From Volvariella volvacea V23 (taxonomy: Eukaryota > Basidiomycota > Agaricomycetes > Agaricales > Pluteaceae): a stretch of 64,000 nucleotides of DNA. The stretch lies in contig KB722758.1 of NCBI GenBank assembly GCA_000349905.1, forward strand, positions 124,001-188,000, in the 5' to 3' direction. The translations under genes and the position numbers were made by a program. Below are positions 1 through 10,669 of this stretch, piece after piece (position 1 is the first letter of the stretch; the number at the start of each line of letters is the position of its first letter). The notes under the pieces were generated by a model. That model did not search any database. It was not told the origin of the DNA and was given only the letters and a program-made list of their open reading frames with translations.

Positions 1-1959
1 CCAAGCATGGCGAGGAAAATCTTCGTCGCACCGGTCTCTCCATTCGAGTCTCCCACAAAACCCAGGTATCCTTCCCCGATCTTCCGTCCTACGCTAGGCG
101 CTTCGTCCAGATTCGTGATGGGCGTTGGTGGGTACACGAACGATTCAAGAAGAGATTGCTCATTTGGCATGTAAAAGGCGTCGCCTGGGGATATGGACGT
201 GATGAGACCCGCCTTCATGCTGAATCTATCATCGAGCGAGGGATTATCCCTGACAATCGGATTTTGCGAGTTCGGTACGACGGTCGTGCGATAATAAGAG
301 CCCTTTTCCCAGCTCAGCCCGAATTGGCGGAACACACCCGCCGTCTCCTCCGCATTCACAAAGTTGGCAAATCCTCCGCTAAGCACCACTTTCCCACCGC
401 CTTTGACATATTCAACGAGCTTCGCGAGGACATTGACACCCTTCGGTCGCGCGATGCCGGCGTCCCCAACTATCACCCCTGTAAAACGGGTCGAAGATAG
501 AAGTTTCAGGGCTTTAGCCTTTATGTGGGCTGCTTCAACCCTAATCCTTTCCTGAAGAGCATATAGGAGGTGCCGGTGCACCCTATAGAACGCCCCGTGG
601 TCTTCAATCGTCAGGAGCAAAATAAACCGGTCTGTAATTTGCTGTGAAGGGGGAGGGGGCATCGGTCCACCCCTAGCATATAGCGGAGCAGCGCTTTCGT
701 ATGTAATCGTGATATTTGGTCGTTGATGAAGCGCTTCAACTACTGGAGCGATATCTCTGTCCATCGGCGAATCTGATCCTTCCCATTCCTCCCTGTCGCT
801 TGTATCATCCGATTCTTCCCCATCGCCAATGTCCATTATATCCTTCAATTCCAAACCATACAACGCCACTTTACGAGCAAGCGTACGCGTGATTGGAAAG
901 TGGTCGAGGATCGCGTACTCGATGAAGACCCGAAAATCGCGATTCCCCTGCAGATTATTCCACCACCCTTTTTTGGGCAAGTATTCCATCGAATGGGAGT
1001 AGCTGCACTTTTCTTCACCAAATTTGCAGTCGCTCACACGATGTGGTACAAGCAAACGTTCCTGCCCCTATGCAACCTGTCAGCTTCAACAACCGGATTT
1101 CACAGTATAAGCATCTTACAATCTGTCGCGAATGCTCTTTTGATCGGGCGCGTGTGAGTATAGACAATCCTTCCCCCTGTTGCATGCTCTGCGGTTGTAA
1201 TAGCGACAAGGAATCCCATTTCCGCTATGACGACAATCGCTCGAGTCAGATTCAATATCAGAATCTGTCATCGGAGGAGCATTAAATACAGGATATTCCA
1301 GCTGTTCATCAGTTTTGTGCGCATCTCTGACGTTGGAGCCGTCCTGGGATAACTCGATGACCTTGTTCAATTCGGCTTGGGCATCAGGACAATTGGGTTC
1401 GATGGTGAGAATAACCGCTAGATCTGTGTGACTAGAATCACCGAAGGTGCCCATAGGATGGAACTCCTTACTTACCAATTAAAGCGCCCTTGAATTGGCC
1501 AAGGTTCCTTCGAGCGACAGCTCTTCGGTATCGTGGTTTCGAGGCTGTAGGGTTATACCTCAAAGCGTTGGTAGCTGCCTCTGCTGCTTCCTTGTATCTG
1601 TCATTCTTTAGTGCCTACGTTGAGAGAGATTATGGGCGAAGCTCACGAGCACAACTTCAGGAAGGCTGCAGCCATATTAGAGTATATCAGATCTTTCGAT
1701 GACACAGCACGCCGTAAAGACCGTCGATATAGCTTTATAGCCTTCGCATAGTTCCCCTCTTTGAAAAACGCGTTACCCTAGACTCAAAACGCATTTCAAA
1801 AAACGACCACAAAGCATAGCGCTACTAACATACCTTTGCCCTCAGTTTATCTGATTCCTTGCTGCATCGACTAATATTCTTGTTCCGCTTCCTTTCCCTT
1901 TCTAAAAGTGCGCGTTTAATTTCGTCCGTGGGGTTGCCACCGGCACGCTTTCCCGACAT
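1..1959 (-). CDS. TPR and CCCH zinc-finger protein (partial; internal frameshift)
   Basis: The gene runs leftwards off the window edge. The first coding exon begins MSGKRAGGNPTDE. Next come TPR-like exons (GNAFFKEGNYAKAIKLYRR, YSNMAAAFLKL, YKEAAEAATNALRYNP), reached through canonical introns. A CCCH finger follows (CRYYNRRACNRGKDCLYSH: C-x7-C-x5-C-x3-H), then a second finger-like stretch (NVCLYHIV / SDCKFGEEKCSYSHS), then a long uninterrupted reading frame to position 1. The two halves of the second finger lie in different frames; a surplus dinucleotide in the ACAC at 1035-1038 explains this. The role is probably RNA or protein binding through TPR and CCCH modules, inferred from the domains only. 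Either the copy is broken or the assembly has a 2-nt error here. The C-terminal half is not recognised beyond its being open and well behaved. Confidence 0.72.
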
Positions 1960-3205
1960 GTTTTCTGAAAATTCGTGGTGGAAGTGAACGCGCCAGACGC
2001 GTCAGGTCACGCGGTCACACGTGCATGGCCTATGTCAGCATCTTTCATTAAGGTTTCAGTGAGGACGGACGGTCAAGTCCCTGGCACCTTGGGGTACAGT
2101 GACCAAAGCGGACGGATCAGAGAGATTCTGCAAGGCAACCGAGGTGCCGGAAAAAGTAGGTGAGCACAAAAAAACAGGTAGAATCGCCATGCAGAGCACC
2201 AGAGGTACGTGCACGACAACTGAACTGGGCGCGGCGCTGACGTTTGAGCTCCTCCTCGTGATAGCAGAGCTTAGCAAATAATACATGAAAACTAGACAAA
2301 CGCAAGGTAAATATGGGCGTGTGTAAGATACAGTACCTACCAGGGATGTAGTTGTCGATGCACCCACTGTGGTAGTGATCGTAGTGGAATGGAATCCTGA
2401 GAAATGGATCGTGGGGAAGGGAGACCAAATAGTGAGAATAGCGTAGGTAAGTGTCGTGTTAGTTGTTCGCATTGCATGATAAGATAGCCTCGAGGTTGAG
2501 TGTGCTGTTGGGGTGGTGTCCGGCTGACCGCCGGCGGCCTCGATCAGACTCTCCTACACTGAACGGATGTGAATAGCGTGGGCAATGGTGTAGGGTGATT
2601 GTAGCGCTCCGCATTCATCGCATCGGGTGGGAGGTGTGGGTGCATCAGCTGCCCCATAAACTCTGCGGCACGGAAGCAAAAATCCCCTCCCCCCAACTCG
2701 ACCAAGGCCTCAGCGACGGAATCTGAATGTAAAAATATTCGGGGGATAGAATAGGTAGATGCCGCACCGCATGCCGAGACATCCGTGCCGTGGCATGTGT
2801 GGGCACCCCGGAAGGACGTCCTGGGTTTGAGTGATGTCGCACCTCCGACAGCCTCGGTGCATGACACAATTCAGTGATTGCAACCGGAAGATTCCCGAGC
2901 CTCAGGACTGACAGGACGAGCACTGTGGTAAGCGCACCGCCTTGGCGGGATAAAGTTGCCATCGTATATGGTCTGTTGATGGTAAACGCGACTGACGTTA
3001 TCCAAGATGTAAGTGGTTGTCGGTACCGCAGCTGAAGATATCTAAACCCGATCCCGGGAGTGGATGAAAAAGGAAGGGTAATGGATATTAAAGGTAACAC
3101 ATAATCAATACAATTGCGTCGGTCGACGACAAGTCGATGAACGGGCATAAACTCTACCTTTAACCTTGGGGGCATCGGCCCATCGCATCCTACCTACTCA
3201 TCTTG
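1960..3205. other. Divergent intergenic region
   Basis: This lies between the 5' ends of the TPR/CCCH gene (minus) and the DUF6534 gene (plus). Open frames on both strands, including 176 codons on the minus strand at 2645-3175, show no recognisable domain, and I do not call them genes. It presumably holds both promoters. No clear TATA box was found. Confidence 0.4.
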
Positions 3206-4755
3206 ATGAATGAGTCCGTGTCCATCCATACAGAAATTGGGTCAGTAACCTCGAGCTCGTGACGAACTTAACCTGAACGCGTGATTTAGGTCTTTGCTCG
3301 TGGGGTCTTACCTTAACATCGTCCTTTATACGCTGGAAATCATGCTAGGAGTCCAATATTATCGTACATGCTGGCGGGAAAGACGTGACCCCAAGCTGAT
3401 ACCAATCGCCCTCTGCTTTAATTTCTGCGCTGATACGGTGGCAACGGTGGCTATATGTGCTTGGACATATATCGTGCGTCTGTTCCTTACTCGTCTCACG
3501 GTACGCGTCAGCTATGTATGCTCGACTAGTTCACTGTTATTCGTTGGGGTTTGTATTCAATCCTTTAGATCGCCAAACACGCGTTTCACAGCTTGTCTCT
3601 AGGTCAGACAGATATAACGCTCACGAGACAACTGTGGCCCACACCGGTAGCGTACATTTGCGGCTGTCTTGTTGCTGCAGTCGTCCAATCATTTATGACC
3701 TACCGCTACTGGAAAATGTGCGGCATCTTCTCTACGTATGGGTTATTTCTCATATTGTGTTAGGTCATCACGGCATTTCGTTGCAGGAGCTCTAGGGATT
3801 TGCATCGCATGGGGGGTAAGGCGACTTTGTCACAACTCTCCCTGCCGTTTCATTTTTCTGGCATGGTACAGATGGTCGGACCCCTCGGCCTAAGCATTAC
3901 TTCGGCTATGGAGGGTAACGCAAGAGAGAGACATTTTGACAAATTCTTTACTATGTGAGTTTGCGTGCTTTGTTCAAGATACCTTGCATAAATATGCCTG
4001 CTTCAGCCAAGGCCTTTCTTCTAACGCAGGAATTGACTCAATCATCACGACTTTATTGATATGGGAATTATATCGCGTGAAACTATATTTTGCTCCCACA
4101 AAAGCGTATGTCGTAATACGTCTCCTGGACTTACTGGATGTCAGCGCGTTTATGATTTATGATTTATATCCAGTCTCATTCGTCGAATAGCTGTCATGTC
4201 CATCAAGACTGGTTGTGCCACAACCACTGTAGCGTGCACGTCCTTGATTCTCTACATTGCCAAACCATTCAGCAGTCGTAAGTAATTCTCCAGGTGTGTG
4301 TGCTTAAAAAAAGTTTACTCTCATCTGTAAAGTGTCCATCGCGGCGTTTTTTCTCCTGGGAAGAACGTATACATGTACTATGCTTTTCACCCTCAACCAC
4401 CGCACCAAGCTTCGAGGAGATTCTTGGATCCATGCAATCGAGATCATCGGTGGGTACCTTCGGACTTCAGCGCAAGCACAAATTGGTCATGAACGTGCAA
4501 CTACCAGATATCGAAGCAGGCGATACAGAACCCGAAAAAGCCGAGTCCATCAACTTTACCCCTCCTCAACCAGAGCGTACCATGGAGTCTAATCACTCGG
4601 CCTGTCAAGGATGCATCCAGCATTCCGGTTCAACTAGCCACCATAGTCGCATGATTTCTACTCCTTCCACCTCCCTCTCTAATCCCTTCCATCTCCGAAG
4701 ACATCCCTCCTACGGTTCGCGATTCTCGGACTCCATAAAGCTTCAACCGCTCTGA
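3206..4755 (+). CDS. DUF6534-family multispanning membrane protein
   Basis: Exon 1 (3206-3240) encodes MNESVSIHTEIG and joins exon 2 at 3290, giving GSLLVGSYLNIVLYTLEIMLG. That opening, followed by YYRTCWRERRDPKLIPIAL, is typical of agaricomycete DUF6534 proteins. Further exons supply hydrophobic helices (YICGCLVAAVVQSFMTYRYW, ALGICIAWG, MVGPLGLSITSAMEG, the SIITTLLIWELYR helix, LIRRIAVMSIKTGCATTTVA, a VSIAAFFLLGRTYTCTMLFTLNHR-like last helix). A polar tail with DIEAGDTEPEKAE follows an intron of about 58 bp near 4450. All joins use GT..AG sites. The expected topology is about seven helices with a cytosolic tail. The family has no established function. It is abundant in mushrooms and often present as many paralogs. 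Confidence 0.8.
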
Positions 4756-4954
4756 CACCTCGATGGTGTGGACATTTTTCACGAAAACTTCATGCCGTTA
4801 TTTGTGTAGCTTGTTTGGTGGGGTGGGCTTCCGCTATCGCATTGTTTTTGTAATGGGTTCAAGGGGACTGCATTTGTAGCAGCTAATTTATCTTTATTTG
4901 ACCAAGTCCGTTGAAATCAAACATCGGTGTTAGCCGAACGGAGCTAAGCGCCCG

Positions 4955-7087
4955 ATGGTGCCAGCGGGGCCCTTCACCTCGATGATGATGCCGGAGTCAA
5001 GTCCTATCGTGTTGACCATCGCAGGATCGGATCCAAGCGGTGGTGCAGGAATTCAAGTTTGTCTTGCTTAACTTTGACCAAGGATGTCGCTCATGTCGAG
5101 GGCAACTACAGGCTGACCTCAAGACTATTACTGCTCTAGGGTGTTACGGATGCAGCGCCATCACAGCCTTGACTGCTCAAAACACCCTCGGAGTTCAGGG
5201 AGTTCATGCTGTACCCCCTGAATTTGTACAACAGCAGGTCAGTTTCCGCAACCATTAGCCTTATCGACCATATCTACATGCCCGCCTTCAACCCTTTGCC
5301 CGGCGATTAGATTAGATCCATCTTCGATGATCTACACGTTTCTGCTATTAAGACTGGCATGCTTTATGACGCCAATAACGTACGCGCAGTAGTCTCTGGA
5401 CTTCAGACTCTTTCTCGCTCTGTACCTATTGTATGCGATCCCGTCTCTGTTTCTACCTCCGGCCATACTCTACTGGACCCAAACGCAATTACAGCCCTCA
5501 CAGATGAACTGTTCCCGCTCGCCACCCTCATCACTCCCAACAAGCCCGAAGCAGAACTGCTCCTCTCTCGTCTTGGGCACTCCGCTAAAATATCTTCCCT
5601 GCAAGATATGCTTCTCGCGGCGAAGATTTTGCTTGACTTTCGTTCTCAGGCAGTCCTGTTGAAGGGAGGACATATCACCATAACCAATAAGGAGCTTTCT
5701 CAGGTCCTCATCGATCAACCGCGGCTCGAGGTTGTCCGTCATGGGCTATTGGAAGAAAATATGGAGATTCTCCGCACTGGAAATAACACCGAGGTAGATC
5801 TTGTGGCTGATGTTTTAGCCATCAAAGATCGCCCATTTGTTGTATACGTTCGGCCCCGAATCGATAGCAAGAACACGCATGGGACCGGGTGTACTCTGAG
5901 TGCTGCTATTGCTTGCGCACTTGCCCGTGAAGAATCCTGTGAGTACTCTTGCGCTTCGGCTGTTCATCTTTTTCACAGGTACCGCTGTATGTAGTGGAGC
6001 AAGCGATCCTTTCGGCAACGGTGTACACCCACGCCGGCATCGAGCAGGCGATACCTATAGGTGCTGGAAACGGTCCTGTGAATCATTTGCATTCAGTAAC
6101 CCGATTAAACATACCAAGGTGCGCCCGTGTCTTGATTTCGCGTTCGAAGTCTAAGAAAGTTTCAAGGCCAACTACGCATAATCCCTACCCACTTACGCAG
6201 TATCTGATAGGAAGCAATAGAAATGCATGGAAAGCCTACGTGGAACACGACTTCGTCCGGTTGCTTGGGAAAGGGACCCTGCCGAAGGAATACTTCGTAC
6301 GCTTCATAAAGTGCGATTTCCGATTCATAGTTGTCGATTGATTTACATGCTCCAATAGGCAAGACTATCACTACCTACGGTACTACTCCCGAGCATATGC
6401 GTGAGTCAACCAATGAGTATTTAACCTGATACTCACTCTGTTTAGACTTCTCGCGGCCAAATCACCGACATTTAAAGAAATTGAAGTCGCGACTCAAACC
6501 ATACTCAATGTTCTACAGGAAATTAAAACTCATAAGCAATTCTGCGCGCAATTTGGCGTAAGCGAAGAAGAGCTCGAACGAACGCCTGAGGAAGCCCAAA
6601 CTGTAGCCTATGGGGCGTACATTATGGATGTCGGCCTTCAAGGCAAGTTCGACCACACTTCAATATAAGGTTCTCTGAATTTATCCGTGCTTCCTTTGCT
6701 TTTTTACAGGTGATACAACCAAACTACTAATGGCCCTACTTGCATGTCTACTTGGTTATGGCGAAGTCGGGCTATGGCTACAGAAGGAAGCACAACAGCC
6801 AGACACTTGGGTAAAGTTCATTGAGGATAACCCGTATTTAAGGTGGATGCAGGACTACTCTGGTGAACACTACCAATCTGCCGTGAAAATAGGACTTCGT
6901 AAGTGACAATGAGCCATCCTCGATTGCCACTGATTCCGTCTTGGCTCATCGGCTCGATTTAGAGGTGATCGAATCGCGTGCATTGATCGACCCACCTTCC
7001 AGCGCTAGATTAGAAGAATGGAGAGTAGTCTGGGAAAGGTGTACACTACTTGAGAAGGGCTTTTGGGACATGGCGATGGGAGTATAA
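4955..7087 (+). CDS. THI20: HMP-P kinase / TenA thiaminase-II bifunctional thiamine protein
   Basis: The N-terminal half is a ThiD-type ribokinase fold: VLTIAGSDPSGGAGIQ joined to ADLKTITALGCYGCSAITA, LITPNKPEAE, VLLKGGH, and the anion-hole/active-site segment NTHGTGCTLSAAIACALA. The C-terminal half is TenA-like: YLIGSNRNAWKAYVEHDF, KEYFVRFIKQDYHYLRYYS, MALLACLLGYGE, and a closing segment ending FWDMAMGV. This fusion matches yeast THI20/21, in which HMP is phosphorylated to HMP-PP for thiamine synthesis and TenA salvages degraded thiamine pyrimidines. The start is the first ATG before the kinase motif; intron 1 is 5057-5111. Every later intron found is GT..AG, roughly 40-60 bp. No thiamine riboswitch signature was noticed in introns or leader, but fungal TPP riboswitches are hard to see by eye. 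Confidence 0.92.
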
Positions 7088-7805
7088 TCAGGGCAATTGA
7101 CTAGAGTACAAGATTCATATTCAAACCAACAGTACCAGTTTCTGAACGGACATAAGTGGATGGTCGACGGAAACAAAAGTATGTGGGGTGGGATAGCCCC
7201 TTCCGTGATACCAAGAGGTAACCCACTTCAAGTCGCCCTCTTGACCCGCTTGGGTCCTGGTGTATAGCGATTCTCCAAGCCAGCGAAATGGACAATTGAA
7301 TACGAATACGGTGTTTTCCAGGCTTCGGGATGCTGAGTAAATCCCCGACTGATGATATCTTCACGTGTTTCACTCATCCCGCTCACTTACTCCCTTCAGC
7401 TCCAGATCTCTTTGAACAGCTTAGCGCCAAGCAGAGACAAAGTAGTTTGGATCGCTCTTTGATTTCACCGTCCCCTGAGTTATTATGAATTTGGTGCTTT
7501 CCTTCTGTTGGCCCACCCCAGGACAGAGACCCCTAGCTTTAAAAGAAGGCCCGTAGTCAACCGTACGTATACTCCATGAGCTATTAATATCAGTCTGCGA
7601 CTGAATTAAGGGGTCACATAGTCCTCCCACCTCCGCGTCGTGTTGCGGCGGTATCATTCTCTGGAGCTGGTATTTTTATAGTGCTCCAATACGATCCCCG
7701 CCTCTGTGGGTGGACTAAGGTACGAGGGTGTTCATTCAGTTGGAACGATAGAAAAGCGGCTGCCTTCATGCGTGCATTCTTTCCTTAACAGCTCGCGCAT
7801 ACGCC
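7088..7805. other. Intergenic stretch
   Basis: This is the 3' flank of the THI20-like gene and the promoter of the wax-synthase-like gene. Short open frames on the minus strand have no recognisable content. I see no RNA gene or repeat. Confidence 0.4.
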
Positions 7806-9161
7806 ATGCTGCGAGACATATCAGAACGCCCTTCTCCCTCGTTGTTCAATGCGATTCTGCCAAACACTCTCCTCACTGCTGTGATCGCCTATCCCCCTCC
7901 TCGCTGGGGAAAATACTTGTTCATCGCCATATACGCCTATTTCACCTACGTGCAATTACGTGCTACGACGGGCATACCATTCTCAGACTATGTGTCGGGC
8001 TGCCTCATCTTCGCCGAACTTGTCAACGCCATCGACCTCGTTTTGTTGGAGGAACCTGTGGATGAGTTGCGCCATCAGACGGATAAAGCTAGTCCTCGGG
8101 AGCTTCCCATGTTCAAGAGGTTGTATTGGGCGTTTTGTCTCATTTGGAGTCCAAGAAGTTATGGATGGACTAATCAGGTACGCCCTATCATTCCTTTTCT
8201 GTCCTAAACTGCGGGACTCATTTGACCACGTCAACAGAACGGTAATATCAAACCCCCTCCCGTATCGAGCAAAAGGCATTTCATCCTACGTGGTCTCCTG
8301 CGTGCGGCTGGGTACTTCTTCTTGATAGATTTGGGGCAGAGCTGGATGACTTTGACTCCAAACTATGCCATCACTCGCACACCACGCCCGGGATCTGGAA
8401 TCGCCTACGAAATGTTTGTCAGGTTTTTCAACATTGTGATGTGCATGGTTAAGGTGTTTGGGACGTTGAGCTTTGGACATGCATTGGTGGGGGTGATTGT
8501 TGTAGGACTCGGGGTTGTGGAACCGAGATTTTGGCCGGACCTGTGGGGGTCCATCGTCGACGCTTACACCGTTCGTCGGTTTTGGAGGTACGTGAAGCGT
8601 TCATGAAGGATCTTTTAACTCCAACTTTAACTACATTCACTTCAGTCGCTATTGGCACCAGCTGATGTACAGGGTAAGTTACATTGTCGTTATACGTCAT
8701 ATCCGCCTACTTGTATTTTCCTCTAGTTCATGAAGACCTTCAGTCGTACGTTCTCCAAGGCGTTGGACATCCCACTTCAGTCCCAGATTTCATGCTTCAT
8801 CCTGCTCGTTACCAGCTTCACCATCTCTGGCATTATCCACGCCCTCGGGGGCGACTTCATGGTCGACCCCAAGCATGTTGGTGCTTCATTCCCTTTCTTC
8901 ATGTCTCAGATTGCAGGTATAGTTCTGGAGGACGTCATGATCTGGACTGGTAAGAAAGCGGGAATCCAGTTTTCAACACCTGTTGCCCGTGTCGTCGGTT
9001 TATTCTGGGTTTTCTTCTGGTTTACCTTGAGTAGTCCGTTGTTTTTGGATTGGGCGGTTAGCATGGGTATGGCTCAGGATGGCTTCGTAAATGCGTCACC
9101 TATTCGTGCGCTTATAGAATATTATGGCATAGATGCACCGAGCACGCTAGCTCAATTGTAG
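7806..9161 (+). CDS. Wax-synthase-like MBOAT acyltransferase
   Basis: Exon 1 is 7806-8177 and exon 2 is 8238-8587. A short exon supplies SRYWHQLMYR, and the last long exon starts FMKTFSRTF and ends at 9161. Diagnostic points are RRFWSRYWHQLMYRFMK and the downstream SGIIHALGGDF histidine, matching the fungal wax-synthase domain (MBOAT superfamily). Several hydrophobic segments (YLFIAIYAYFTYVQL, FGHALVGVIVVGLGVV, VVGLFWVFFWFTLSS) indicate an integral membrane enzyme, probably of the ER. Related fungal proteins acylate terpenoid or sterol hydroxyls or fatty alcohols; the substrate cannot be deduced here. No terpene cyclase or P450 flanks it, so a biosynthetic cluster is not supported. Confidence 0.87.
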
Positions 9162-9286
9162 ACGTGGTACAGTGTTGTACGAGATGTAAGTAACTTTATC
9201 AGTTTGCTGCTTTGCGTGACGTCCTTTGGTGACGTGGTGACCCTATCTGTTATCGGCTTCTGTCATTCCCCCCTGAGTTGGAGAGA

Positions 9287-10214
9287 ATGATATTCGAAAT
9301 GGCTGCGCGTAGTGATAGGACCAGCACACTTCCTACTCTGAGACATGTTGCCCGGCGCGTGGAGCATTGGTGCGTTGCCAAACCGTACTCCCACATCGGA
9401 ATCTCACTCGTATTCAACCCCAATGGCTCTATGGTCAGGTTGAAACCTATCCTCAACGAAATTGTAATCTTACGAGACCACATCCGCAACTATCGTCCAG
9501 CAGGTGAAAGCACCAAATTCGTAAAACATCTTTGGATTGAGATTATCCCGAACTCGGATCCAACCCGTGCCTACGACTACATCTCCCAATGCCCCAACAT
9601 CCAAAATCTTGCAATGTGGAGTGCGACGCCCAAGGCCTTCTCGGTGATAACTTCAGCCATCTTTTCTCCACTTCGCGATCCCTCATCTCCTCCTCTCACC
9701 CAGTTGAGAATCGAACTCAAGAAGTTTTTCGCTGGATTCACAGATTCGAATGGAGAGATAGATTTTCGTCACCCCATCTTGGCGAACGTGGTCACCTTGG
9801 AGATTGTGGAAGATTGGTCGAGTCCTAGCGACTGGAAGGTGGGCAATAACTTTGGATGTATGAAGAAGTTGAGGCACCTATCCTTCATATGCGAGGTCTG
9901 GGTCGAGGTCGTACACAACCTATTGAAATATTGTGAGAACTTGGAGATTTTGGCCATTTGGAGCGGGGGGGGATCCTGACTGGTGGAATAAGCAACTACT
10001 TAAAACACAGAGGGTACGCCACACGGGAGGGGATGACGTCGCTCCACAGGAGGAAGATGAACCGGAAGATCGAGTAATGGTAGATGTAGCCGCATACGAT
10101 GGAATGGAGGAATGGCGGAAAGGTGCTGAGGTTGGACAAGGATTATGGGTAAGGTGGTGTCTAGCAATCCTCGAGCAAAGGAGAGCAGGTCGGAAATTTT
10201 TGAAAGACGGTTGA
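9287..10214 (+). pseudogene. F-box-like hypothetical protein split by a G-run frameshift
   Basis: The frame opens with ERMIFEMAARSDRTSTL, like agaricomycete proteins whose N-terminus reads LPPELERxIFELAAR. In-frame codons upstream (SFPPELE) suggest the real start lies in an earlier exon that I could not place. Translation proceeds to ENLEILAIWSG, then hits a stop at 9977-9979. A second frame continues DPDWWNKQLLKTQ and ends at 10214 with WVRWCLAILEQRRAG, a typical ending for this family. The switch falls exactly on a run of eight G at 9965-9972; seven would keep the frame. It is therefore a degraded gene or a homopolymer length error. The function is unknown; family members resemble F-box/LRR proteins. 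Confidence 0.6.
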
Positions 10215-10669
10215 ACGCTTCTCAGGCAGAGTTAATCCAGGAGGAGAGCGTGTCTCTTGGTCTTGAAAGGACATGACCGCAATCAGTCCCCGGACGATGG
10301 CGAGAGCCCTGTGCTCTCACCCTGACGTTTTACGCTCCTTTGCTCGTAGTTTCCTTCCGACGACTCTACTCTTTCATTAGGTACATGAGTTCCACTATGA
10401 GATGGGGTGTATCCTCGTCATTAGGCAAAGTTAGTGCCACAGTAGTGGTTGGGTGACCACTTCGATCAATATTAGTTTTGGTGAGAAGGTGATTTATGGC
10501 ATAGCAACAGAGATTTGTTATGGAAGTGCACCCTCTAGCTGCTCTTTCTGCCACCGATATCCTTTCCGACTCAAAGGAGTGTCCAATATGCAAAAAAAAA
10601 AATTTTTACAAAGAGTAAGTTAACAATGCCCAGCCAAACTCGGACGCGTACGCAATCGAATGCTCCATA
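10215..10669. other. Intergenic stretch
   Basis: This separates convergent genes: the F-box-like gene and the 3' end of the PL8 gene. It contains an A-rich run near 10591-10605. I see nothing else. Confidence 0.4.

Noticed and set aside
1590..1660. Suspected second frameshift in the TPR exons of the left-edge gene
   Set aside because: A canonical GTGAGC..GACAG intron joins FLKLCS to YKEAAEAATNAL in frame, so no break is needed.
2645..3175. 176-codon minus-strand frame upstream of the DUF6534 gene
   Set aside because: No recognisable motif, unusual composition, and placed in a divergent promoter region; not supported as a gene.
4430..4515. Apparent frame change at the end of the DUF6534 gene
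   Set aside because: A GT..CAG intron of about 58 bp restores the frame into DIEAGDTEPEK.
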